Shown here in pieces: positions 1 through 5,088 of a DNA stretch of 5,088 nucleotides. Position numbers and translations under genes: made by a program. Every line of letters begins with the position of its first letter. The first letter of the stretch is position 1. Location: NCBI GenBank assembly GCA_937923125.1, contig CALALK010000221.1, positions 1 through 5,088 on the forward strand. Direction: 5' to 3'. The DNA is from an uncultured Carnobacterium sp. Its GTDB lineage: Bacteria; Bacillota; Bacilli; Lactobacillales; Aerococcaceae. The notes under the pieces were generated by a model. It was not told the DNA's origin. It saw only the letters and a list, made by a program, of their open reading frames with translations, and did no database searches.

Positions 1-662
1 ATATTCGGTTCAAATCCAAAATGTCTTGAACGTTGGTGCAATAACTTTCCAAGCATAAAGTGTTCAGATAAGGAGCTAAAACGTTCCTCCTTCAAATCTT
101 CAAAGGTGACAGAGTCTCTCGAAGCTAGGGGATGACCTTTAGGAACGACAAGACTCGCTTGATAACCAGCGAAGTGTTGTTGGAACGGTTCAATCACAAT
201 ATCGGATTCAATCTTTGGAAACGAGAGAACACCAAGGTCGATTTCTTCATTCACTAGTGCAGTTTGAAGCTCACGCGAACCGCCTTGTACCATCGTTAAG
301 TGAATCGAAGGATGCGACATCATAAAACGCGAGAACTCAGGCATTAATTTGATCGCAAAAAGTGTCGGTAGCCCAATTCGAATTGTTTCTTTTTGAGGTT
401 GATTGAGCTCATGAATTTGAGCCACAGTCCCTTCCATTAGAGAAATGATTTTCTTACCATTATCGTATAAGAGCTGTCCAGCTTCAGTCAGTCGAATACT
501 ATTGTTAGTTTGCTGAATAAAAAGCGGAGTATGTAATTCGGATTCTAATTTTTTAATGGTTTGAGAAAGGGTCGGTTGCGTAATGAATAAACTACGAGCG
601 GCATTCGAATATCCGCCATGGTCAACGATACTTATAAAGTAGTGAAGGTGTTTAATATCCAT
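1..662 (-). CDS. LysR-type transcriptional regulator, partial (C-terminus off window)
   Basis: The protein is a DNA-binding regulator of the LysR family; 220 codons are visible and the reading frame is open to the window edge, against a usual length near 290-300 residues. Residues 1-60 form the winged helix-turn-helix, with the typical core YSNAARSLFITQPTLSQTIK at about 18-37 and LTEAGQLL at 58-65. An effector-binding domain begins near residue 92 (ETIRIGLPT) and includes EEIDLGVLSFP at 139-149 and LVVPKGHPLA at 171-180. The start at 662 is supported by AGGAG at 670-674 with a 7-base spacing, and by the family-typical opening MDIKHLHYF; a nearer upstream ATG is out of frame. It lies divergent to the dehydrogenase gene at 764, with 101 bases between the starts, which suggests it controls that operon and itself. 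The effector-domain style recalls CidR/CitR-like Firmicutes regulators, but I cannot assign the effector. Confidence 0.93.
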   Translation of the reverse strand, partial: MDIKHLHYFISIVDHGGYSNAARSLFITQPTLSQTIKKLESELHTPLFIQQTNNSIRLTEAGQLLYDNGKKIISLMEGTVAQIHELNQPQKETIRIGLPTLFAIKLMPEFSRFMMSHPSIHLTMVQGGSRELQTALVNEEIDLGVLSFPKIESDIVIEPFQQHFAGYQASLVVPKGHPLASRDSVTFEDLKEERFSSLSEHFMLGKLLHQRSRHFGFEPN

Positions 663-690
663 TGGGCATCTCCTATTCTTTTAAGTGAAG

Positions 691-711
691 TGTTACACAA
701 TAATTGTAACA
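691..711. promoter_or_regulatory. Perfect inverted repeat, candidate LysR operator
   Basis: TGTTACA (691-697) and TGTAACA (705-711) form a perfect 7-bp dyad around a 7-base AT-rich spacer centred on 701. It lies in the 101-base gap between the divergent LysR gene and the dehydrogenase operon, exactly where LysR proteins usually bind. It overlaps the likely -10 box of the regulator gene (703-708), consistent with autorepression, and would sit at or just upstream of the -35 region of the rightward promoter. That this LysR protein binds here is inferred from position and symmetry. The dyad does not fit the simple T-N11-A form. Confidence 0.6.
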
Positions 712-731
712 AAGAATAAAGACGGAAACAA
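703..731 (-). promoter_or_regulatory. Promoter of the divergent LysR gene
   Basis: On the minus strand a -35 box TTGTTT (plus-strand 726-731) is followed after 17 bases by a -10 box TACAAT (plus-strand 703-708). Both are good sigma-A matches with ideal spacing. Transcription would start near 696 and leave a leader of roughly 35 bases before the ATG at 662. The -10 box lies inside the 691-711 palindrome, so a protein bound there could block polymerase. Confidence 0.6.
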
Positions 732-732
732 T
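704..732 (+). promoter_or_regulatory. Possible weak promoter of the dehydrogenase operon
   Basis: TTGTAA (704-709), a 17-base spacer and AACAAT (727-732) form a mediocre sigma-A-like promoter reading right. An alternative pairing is GTTACA (692-697) with AATAAA (715-720). Neither has a consensus -10 box, which would fit a promoter needing an activator such as the divergent LysR protein. Both options overlap the palindrome. The exact boxes are uncertain. Confidence 0.3.
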
Positions 733-763
733 AAGCTTTTTAAAACATAAAGGAGGAATTACG

Positions 764-1711
764 ATGAAAATTACAATCGCAGGTGCTGGCGCCATGGGAA
801 GTCGCTTTGGGTTAATGCTCCATCAAGCAGGGCATGAAGTGATCCTCGTCGATGGATGGAAAGATCATGTGGATGCCATTCAAAAAGAAGGACTAAAGGC
901 AAACTATAATGGAGAAGAAATCGTTGTAAAATTACCAGCGGTGCTTCAAAGTGAAGTCACTGAAGAGATGACGAGTGACCTGATTATTTTATTTACAAAA
1001 GCAATGCAATTAGAAGGTATGCTAACAGATTTGAAACCAGTGATTCATGATGAAACAAGAGTCCTTTGCTTACTCAATGGAATTGGACATGAAGAAGTGA
1101 TTGAACAATTTGTTCCAAAAGAAGATATCTTTATCGGAAATACGATGTGGACGGCTGGAATGGAAGGGCCTGGACGCGTTAAGTTATTCGGTAGTGGAAC
1201 GATTGCACTGAAGAACTTGGTAGATACACCGGAGGCAAAAGCGAATGCAGAAGAAATCGTTGAGGTGTTGAACAGCGGTGGGTTAAATGCATCTTACTCT
1301 GAGAATATTCTATTCGCTATTTATAAGAAAGCATGCGTAAATGGAACGATGAATGGACTTTGCACCATCTTGATGAGTAATATGTATGAGTTTGGTTCTA
1401 CAACGACGGCACACTTGATTGTTGAAAATATTGTGAAAGAATTTTCAGAAGTTGCAAAAAATGAAAACATTCTGTTAAATGTTTCAGAAATTGTAGATTT
1501 CATTGAAAATAATTGTTATAATCGTGAAACAATTGGGCTTCATCACCCATCGATGTATCAAGATTTAAATGAAAACAATCGTTTAACAGAAATCGACTAT
1601 ATCAATGGAGCGGTAGTGCGTAAAGGACAAAAATATGGCGTTCCAACACCATATTGTGAGTTTTTAACAGCATTAGTTCATTGTAAAGAACAAATTCTTG
1701 GAGCTAAATAG
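764..1711 (+). CDS. Ketopantoate reductase family dehydrogenase (2-dehydropantoate 2-reductase or D-2-hydroxyacid dehydrogenase)
   Basis: This soluble enzyme should reduce a 2-oxo acid to its D-2-hydroxy acid with NAD(P)H; the classical member makes pantoate for pantothenate and CoA. It has 315 residues, normal for the family. The N-terminal Rossmann domain opens with the dinucleotide motif GAGAMG (7-12). Family active-site positions appear intact: K79 in LFTKA, N105 in LLNG, the likely catalytic K189 with N193 and N197 in the KKACVNGTMNG segment, S263 in HPSMYQD and E276 in LTEIDYING. The loop between S263 and E276 is one residue longer than in E. coli PanE. The start is set by AGGAGG at 751-756, spacing 7. 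It is the first gene of an operon with the membrane protein at 1736, only 24 bases away. PanE homologues of lactic acid bacteria can act as D-hydroxyacid dehydrogenases on branched-chain or aromatic 2-oxo acids, so I do not assign panE firmly; no other pantothenate gene is in view. Confidence 0.9.
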   Translation: MKITIAGAGAMGSRFGLMLHQAGHEVILVDGWKDHVDAIQKEGLKANYNGEEIVVKLPAVLQSEVTEEMTSDLIILFTKAMQLEGMLTDLKPVIHDETRVLCLLNGIGHEEVIEQFVPKEDIFIGNTMWTAGMEGPGRVKLFGSGTIALKNLVDTPEAKANAEEIVEVLNSGGLNASYSENILFAIYKKACVNGTMNGLCTILMSNMYEFGSTTTAHLIVENIVKEFSEVAKNENILLNVSEIVDFIENNCYNRETIGLHHPSMYQDLNENNRLTEIDYINGAVVRKGQKYGVPTPYCEFLTALVHCKEQILGAK

Positions 1712-1714
1712 CTC
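1701..1714 (+). repeat. Short inverted repeat over the dehydrogenase stop codon
   Basis: GAGCT (1701-1705) and AGCTC (1710-1714) can pair as a 5-bp stem with a 4-base loop spanning the TAG stop at 1709-1711. It lacks a following T-run, so it is not an intrinsic terminator. It lies just upstream of the next gene's ribosome binding site (GAGGGGG, 1721-1727). It could be a minor mRNA structure between two co-translated genes, or chance. Confidence 0.25.
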
Positions 1715-1735
1715 GCAGAAGAGGGGGACAAAACT

Positions 1736-2785
1736 ATGGAAGCACAAGCACAACAAAAAATGACGGCTTCAGTTTTTATCAATAAAATCTTAGCAGGGAC
1801 AGCCCTAGGGGTTATCGTCGGACTGATTCCAAATGCCGTTCTTTCAGCAATTTTAAAACATTTTAGTCAATATCCAATCGCAGTAACCATTACGCAAATC
1901 GCGGTTATTTTCCAATTAGCAACTCCACTGATTATCGGGGGCTTAATTGCATTACAATTCGGATTCAAACCAATGCCGATGATGGTTGTTGCAGGGGCCT
2001 GCTTCGTAGCCAGTGGGGTAGTGACGTATAATGCAGAACTTCAAAAATATGTCGGTGCTGGAACAGGGGACTTGATTAATACAATGGTCACTGCTGGTAT
2101 CGCTGTTGGAATGTTAATGCTAATCAAAGATAAATTCGGTTCAACTGCGGTTGTAGCGATGCCAATCGTTGTCGGTGTGGGTTCAGCCTTTATCGGATTA
2201 CTATTATTACCACACGTTAAAATGATTACAACTGCTATCGGTACAGTAATCAACAAGTTCACAACATTACAACCAATCTTGATGTCAATCTTAATTTGCT
2301 GCTCATTTGCAATATTAATTATCTCTCCAATTTCTACAGTAGCGATTGGTTTAGCGATTCAATTAAATGGAGTTTCAGCAGGGGCGGCAGCGATGGGGGT
2401 TGCGGCTACGGCTGTAGCATTAGTAGTTCACTCATGGAAAGTCAATAAATCAGGGGTCACATTAGCTATCGCTCTTGGGGCTATGAAATTAATGATGCCT
2501 AACTTATTCAAATATCCAGTAATTTTGATTCCATGTTTATCAACAGCGATTCTTTCAGCGATTCCAGTAGCGCTCTTCTCAGTAAGTGGTACTCCACAAT
2601 CTGCAGGGTTCGGTATCGTAGGGTTGGTAGGACCATTAGCTTCTATCGATGCTGGATTGAAGGTGGGCTTAGCAGCTATTGTATGGTTTGTTGTTCCAAT
2701 TGCAGCTGCGATTGCAAGCAAAATTTTATTTGAAAAAGTTCTTAAATTATACGATTCTTCAGTCGTATTCAAATTCCAAGAATAA
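1736..2785 (+). CDS. PfoR-like polytopic membrane protein (PTS EIIC_2 family)
   Basis: This is a 349-residue integral membrane protein with about nine or ten hydrophobic segments (roughly 15-40, 50-75, 81-98, 113-130, 137-160, 181-208, 213-232, 260-283 and 307-330). It resembles the PfoR / PTS_EIIC_2 group: note ISPISTVAIGLAIQLNG (196-212), an Ala/Gly-rich segment after it, and GTPQSAGFGIVGLVGP (285-300). PfoR was first described in Clostridium perfringens as a regulator of perfringolysin, a role later questioned; the fold is that of a sugar-PTS permease domain. No IIA or IIB domain is attached or nearby, so phosphorylation-coupled transport is not evident. The start follows GAGGGGG at 1721-1727 with 8-base spacing, 24 bases after the dehydrogenase stop, and a strong terminator follows. 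Co-transcription suggests it moves the substrate or product of that enzyme, which is an inference. The substrate is unknown. Confidence 0.82.
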   Translation: MEAQAQQKMTASVFINKILAGTALGVIVGLIPNAVLSAILKHFSQYPIAVTITQIAVIFQLATPLIIGGLIALQFGFKPMPMMVVAGACFVASGVVTYNAELQKYVGAGTGDLINTMVTAGIAVGMLMLIKDKFGSTAVVAMPIVVGVGSAFIGLLLLPHVKMITTAIGTVINKFTTLQPILMSILICCSFAILIISPISTVAIGLAIQLNGVSAGAAAMGVAATAVALVVHSWKVNKSGVTLAIALGAMKLMMPNLFKYPVILIPCLSTAILSAIPVALFSVSGTPQSAGFGIVGLVGPLASIDAGLKVGLAAIVWFVVPIAAAIASKILFEKVLKLYDSSVVFKFQE

Positions 2786-2801
2786 GAACAAATTCCTATC
2801 G

Positions 2802-2844
2802 ACTCCTTCATGCAAATTGCATGGAGGAGTTTATTTTTATTTTT
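2802..2844 (+). terminator. Intrinsic terminator of the dehydrogenase/membrane-protein operon
   Basis: The sequence 2802-2830 folds into a 12-bp stem (one G-U pair) with a 5-base AAATT loop; the outer arms are ACTCC and GGAGT. It is followed at once by a T-rich tail broken only by single A residues (2831-2844). It begins 16 bases after the membrane-protein stop. On the opposite strand no T-run follows, so it should work rightward only. Confidence 0.9.
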
Positions 2845-2862
2845 GCAGGAAGATGGTACAAT
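2834..2862 (+). promoter_or_regulatory. Extended -10 promoter of the second LysR gene
   Basis: TACAAT at 2857-2862 is preceded by TG at 2854-2855 with one base between, giving an extended -10 element. Seventeen bases upstream the only -35 candidate is the poor TTTTTA (2834-2839), which belongs to the terminator tail. Extended -10 promoters tolerate a weak -35. The start point would be near 2869, giving a short leader before the ATG at 2888. Confidence 0.6.
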
Positions 2863-2873
2863 AAACGTAATAG

Positions 2874-2880
2874 AAGGGAG
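2874..2880 (+). promoter_or_regulatory. Ribosome binding site fixing the second LysR start
   Basis: AAGGGAG lies 7 bases before the ATG at 2888. The frame is also open upstream to an ATG at 2810, but that codon lies inside the terminator stem, ahead of the promoter, so 2888 is the real start. Confidence 0.85.
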
Positions 2881-2887
2881 TGGTCGG

Positions 2888-3820
2888 ATGAGAATTCAAC
2901 AATTAATTTATTTCGAGAAAATCGTTGAAAAAGGCTCTATGAATGAAGCCGCAAAAGACTTATATGTCAGCCAACCAAGTTTATCAAAGGCCATTCGTGA
3001 GTTGGAATTAGAAATGGATATCACCCTCTTTCAACGGGGGAATACTGGAATTACATTGACGGGAGAAGGGCGTGAGTTTTTAGTCTATGCTCGCCAAGTC
3101 CTCGACCAAGTCAATTTGATGGAAGAAAAATATAAACGACAAACAAAACGGAAACGGACATTCTCCGTATCCGCGCAACACTATGCGTTCGTGGTACATG
3201 CCTTTGTTGATTTTATTCAAAAGGAAGCAGGAGACGAATATCAATTCACGCTTCGTGAAACGGAGACTCAAAACATTTTAGAAGACATCACGAACTATAA
3301 GAGTGAGATTGGTGTCTTGTATTTGAATGATTTCAACCGCAAAGTCATGGAAAAATTATTCAAGGAAAAGAACCTAGTCTTCACGCCACTCTTCACGGCA
3401 CAACCGCACGTATTCTTAAGTACACAAAATCCACTTGCAGAAAAAGAGAGCATTACTCTAGAAGAATTAGAAGATTATCCTTATTTGTCATATGAACAAG
3501 GGGAAGAAAACTCATTCTACTTCTCAGAGGAAATCCTCAGCACGATGGAGCATAAGAAGAGCATTAAGGTAAGTGACCGTGCGACCATCTTTAACTTAAT
3601 GGTCGGTTTAAATGGATACACGATTAGTTCGGGAATTATTAGTAGTAAGCTAAACGACGATAAGATTGTTGCGGTGCCGCTAGACGTAGAAGATACAATG
3701 GAACTTGGAATCTTGCAGCACGATCAACGAAAATTATCCAAAGAAGCAGGGCGATTCTTGCATATGCTAAAAACACATATTCAGGAATACGGCTTCGAAG
3801 TTCAAAATCTTGATTTTTAG
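2888..3820 (+). CDS. LysR-type transcriptional regulator (complete)
   Basis: This is a full-length LysR-family DNA-binding regulator of 310 residues. The winged helix-turn-helix covers about residues 1-60: MRIQQLIYFEKIVEKGSM opens it, AAKDLYVSQPSLSKAIRELE (21-40) is the recognition region, and ITLTGEGREFL (55-65) is the wing. A Lys/Arg-rich linker (81-90) leads into the effector domain, which starts at TFSVSAQHYAF (91-101) and carries SEIGVLYLNDF (139-149) and LVGL-like MVGLNGYTISSG (238-249). The HYAF and EIGVLYLNDF patterns mark a Firmicutes LysR subgroup whose targets I cannot name. It is transcribed separately from the upstream operon (terminator 2802-2844, own promoter) and from the mutase gene (own promoter at 3833). 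It is clearly different in sequence from the LysR protein at the left edge, so the pair is not a recent duplication. No operator-like dyad is obvious around it. Confidence 0.93.
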   Translation: MRIQQLIYFEKIVEKGSMNEAAKDLYVSQPSLSKAIRELELEMDITLFQRGNTGITLTGEGREFLVYARQVLDQVNLMEEKYKRQTKRKRTFSVSAQHYAFVVHAFVDFIQKEAGDEYQFTLRETETQNILEDITNYKSEIGVLYLNDFNRKVMEKLFKEKNLVFTPLFTAQPHVFLSTQNPLAEKESITLEELEDYPYLSYEQGEENSFYFSEEILSTMEHKKSIKVSDRATIFNLMVGLNGYTISSGIISSKLNDDKIVAVPLDVEDTMELGILQHDQRKLSKEAGRFLHMLKTHIQEYGFEVQNLDF

Positions 3821-3832
3821 TTCACAAAGAAG

Positions 3833-3861
3833 TTGAAACTATTCGGAAAATCAGTGATAAT
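3833..3861 (+). promoter_or_regulatory. Strong sigma-A-type promoter of the sugar mutase gene
   Basis: TTGAAA (3833-3838), a 17-base spacer and GATAAT (3856-3861) each match the consensus at five of six positions. Transcription would start near 3868, giving a leader of about 40 bases. The promoter starts only 12 bases after the LysR stop, and no intrinsic terminator is visible between them, so some read-through from the LysR gene is possible. Confidence 0.75.
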
Positions 3862-3891
3862 AAAAGAACGTAAGAAATGATTACTCAGTAG

Positions 3892-3897
3892 AAGGAG
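3892..3897 (+). promoter_or_regulatory. Ribosome binding site of the sugar mutase gene
   Basis: AAGGAG is followed by two in-frame ATG codons, at 3902 (spacing 4) and 3908 (spacing 10). The second gives the opening MSWKETAKLW, which looks more like family members, and a more tolerable spacing; the first would add only Met-Gln. The choice between them is not certain. Confidence 0.65.
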
Positions 3898-3907
3898 ACG
3901 AATGCAA

Positions 3908-5088
3908 ATGAGTTGGAAAGAAACAGCAAAATTATGGGAATCTTTTGAGGCACTTGAAGAAGGATTAAAAGTGCAATTACAATCAATGGATGACACACAA
4001 AAAGAGGAAGCCTTCTATACACCATTAGAGTTTGGTACTGCGGGAATGCGTGGAATTGTTGGACCTGGGATTAATCGCATGAACACTTACACAGTGCGTC
4101 AGGCAACAGAAGGATTATCACGCTTAATTGAAAGTTACGGGGAAGAAGCGAAAAAACGTGGGGTAGCGATTGCTTACGATTCACGTCATTTTTCACCAGA
4201 ATTCGCAATGGAGTCTGCACGTACTTTAGCAACTCATGGGATTGCTTCGTATGTATTTGAAAGCTTACGTCCAACACCAGAATTATCATTTGCAGTACGT
4301 CACTTGCATACATTTGCCGGAATTATGATTACAGCTAGTCATAACCCAGCAGCTTACAACGGATATAAAGTATATGGTGAAGACGGAGGTCAAATGCCTC
4401 CAAAAGATGCGGATGCATTAACGGCATATGTGCGCCAAGTATCTAATCCACTTGAAATCGAAGTGTTAGATGATGAAGCATTAGAAGCATCAGGTCTTGT
4501 AACGATTATCGGAAAAGACGTCGATGATGCGTACTTGAAAGAAATCAAAACAGTCTCTGTAAATCCAAAACTTCTTAGCGATGTGGAAGGATTATCAGTC
4601 GTTTATACACCATTACATGGTACTGGTTTAATGCTTGTTGAAAAAGCATTAGAACAAGCAAACTTCAAAGGCTTGCACGTTGTTGAAGAACAAGCAAAGC
4701 CAGATGGAGATTTCTCAACAGTTAAATCTCCAAACCCTGAAGAAGCAGGCGCATTTGAATATGCGGTAGAATTAGGGAAAAAAGTAGGCGCTGATGTATT
4801 ATTAGCGACTGACCCTGATGCGGACCGTATGGGTGCAGCCGTACGCTTGCCAGATGGAAGCTACCAAGTGATTACAGGGAACCAAATCGCTGCAATTTTA
4901 GTCGATTACTTACTATATGCGCACCAACAAGCAGGAACTCTTCCAAGTAATGCGCTTGTTGTAAAATCAATTGTAAGTAGCGAACTTCCAACAGCAGTAG
5001 CCCAAAGTTATGGCGCTGAAATGATGAATGTGTTAACAGGATTCAAATTCATCGCAGAACAAATCCAACACGACGAAGAAACGGGAGA
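3908..5088 (+). CDS. pgcA: Phosphoglucomutase/phosphomannomutase (alpha-D-phosphohexomutase), partial
   Basis: This cytoplasmic enzyme interconverts hexose 1- and 6-phosphates, mainly glucose-1-P and glucose-6-P, feeding UDP-glucose and envelope polysaccharide or glycolipid synthesis. The visible 393 codons are about two thirds of the usual 570-580 residues of the PgcA type; the rest lies past the window. Domain 1 has EFGTAGMRGIVGPGINRMN (41-59), which is the family phosphate-binding start, and the phosphoserine loop TASHNP (142-147) with catalytic Ser144. NGYKVYGEDGGQ follows at 151-162. Domain 2 carries the Mg-binding loop DPDADR (302-307), with Asp302, Asp304 and Asp306. TGNQIAAILVDYLL (323-336) and TGFKFIAEQI (377-386) are also typical. 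The sugar-binding GExSG-type loop and the C-terminal phosphate-binding domain are out of view. All visible catalytic residues are intact. The start at 3908 is preferred over an in-frame ATG at 3902. Specificity for glucose versus mannose phosphate cannot be settled here. Confidence 0.93.
   Translation, partial: MSWKETAKLWESFEALEEGLKVQLQSMDDTQKEEAFYTPLEFGTAGMRGIVGPGINRMNTYTVRQATEGLSRLIESYGEEAKKRGVAIAYDSRHFSPEFAMESARTLATHGIASYVFESLRPTPELSFAVRHLHTFAGIMITASHNPAAYNGYKVYGEDGGQMPPKDADALTAYVRQVSNPLEIEVLDDEALEASGLVTIIGKDVDDAYLKEIKTVSVNPKLLSDVEGLSVVYTPLHGTGLMLVEKALEQANFKGLHVVEEQAKPDGDFSTVKSPNPEEAGAFEYAVELGKKVGADVLLATDPDADRMGAAVRLPDGSYQVITGNQIAAILVDYLLYAHQQAGTLPSNALVVKSIVSSELPTAVAQSYGAEMMNVLTGFKFIAEQIQHDEETG

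Noticed and set aside
686..699. A possible CcpA cre site (TGAAGTGTTACACA)
   Set aside because: The outer TG and CA match but the central CG and one flanking A are missing, so it is better explained as part of the TGTTACA dyad.
1701..1714. Attenuator or terminator between the dehydrogenase and membrane-protein genes
   Set aside because: The stem is only 5 bp and no T-run follows; the two genes are most simply read as one transcript.
2428..2811. A 127-codon open frame on the minus strand
   Set aside because: It is antisense to the membrane-protein gene, starts inside the terminator hairpin with no ribosome binding site, and its product resembles no family I know. It is a frame shadow.
2810..2887. 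A 26-codon N-terminal extension of the second LysR protein starting at an ATG at 2810
   Set aside because: The ATG lies in the terminator stem, upstream of the promoter and without a ribosome binding site. The extension is not LysR-like, while 2888 has AAGGGAG at 7 bases and the standard family N-terminus.
3821..3907. Riboswitch or terminator between the LysR gene and the mutase gene
   Set aside because: The 87-base gap is filled by a promoter and a short leader; I found no stable stem with a T-run and no recognisable riboswitch core.
4071..4313. An 80-codon open frame on the minus strand
   Set aside because: It lies wholly within the clearly conserved sugar mutase coding sequence, and the product is not protein-family-like.

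Overview
The window is a compact stretch of low-GC Firmicutes DNA. The AT-rich spacers, strong AAGGAG-type ribosome binding sites, sigma-A-like promoters and the protein types suggest Lactobacillales (Enterococcus, Carnobacteriaceae or a relative). That placement is an inference from style; no marker gene fixes the genus. There is no sign of phage, insertion sequence, CRISPR or other mobile DNA, and no intergenic gap exceeds about 100 bases.

Layout. (1) Positions 1-662, minus strand: the N-terminal 220 codons of a LysR-type regulator, cut by the window edge. (2) Positions 663-763: a divergent control region with a perfect 7-bp inverted repeat (TGTTACA, 7-base spacer, TGTAACA) overlapping the regulator's likely -10 box. 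(3) Positions 764-2785, plus strand: a two-gene operon. Its first gene is a ketopantoate-reductase-family dehydrogenase (PanE/ApbA fold). Its second is a PfoR-like polytopic membrane protein of the PTS EIIC_2 type, and a strong intrinsic terminator closes the operon at 2802-2844. (4) Positions 2888-3820, plus strand: a second, complete LysR-type regulator with its own extended -10 promoter, which starts in the tail of that terminator. (5) Positions 3908-5088, plus strand: the first 393 codons of a phosphoglucomutase/phosphomannomutase (PgcA type) behind a near-consensus promoter, cut by the window edge.

How the parts may work together. The divergent LysR gene, the palindrome and the dehydrogenase/transporter pair look like one regulatory module. 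The plausible reading is that the LysR protein controls uptake or export of a small 2-oxo or 2-hydroxy acid and its NAD(P)H-dependent interconversion. The substrate is not readable from the sequence: it may be ketopantoate/pantoate, or branched-chain 2-oxo acids as for some lactic-acid-bacterial members of this family. The second LysR gene and the sugar mutase are separate transcription units; the mutase is a housekeeping enzyme linking glycolysis to cell-envelope sugar nucleotides.

I do not see a radically new system. The most interesting item is the LysR / dehydrogenase / orphan EIIC module, whose transported substrate is undefined.
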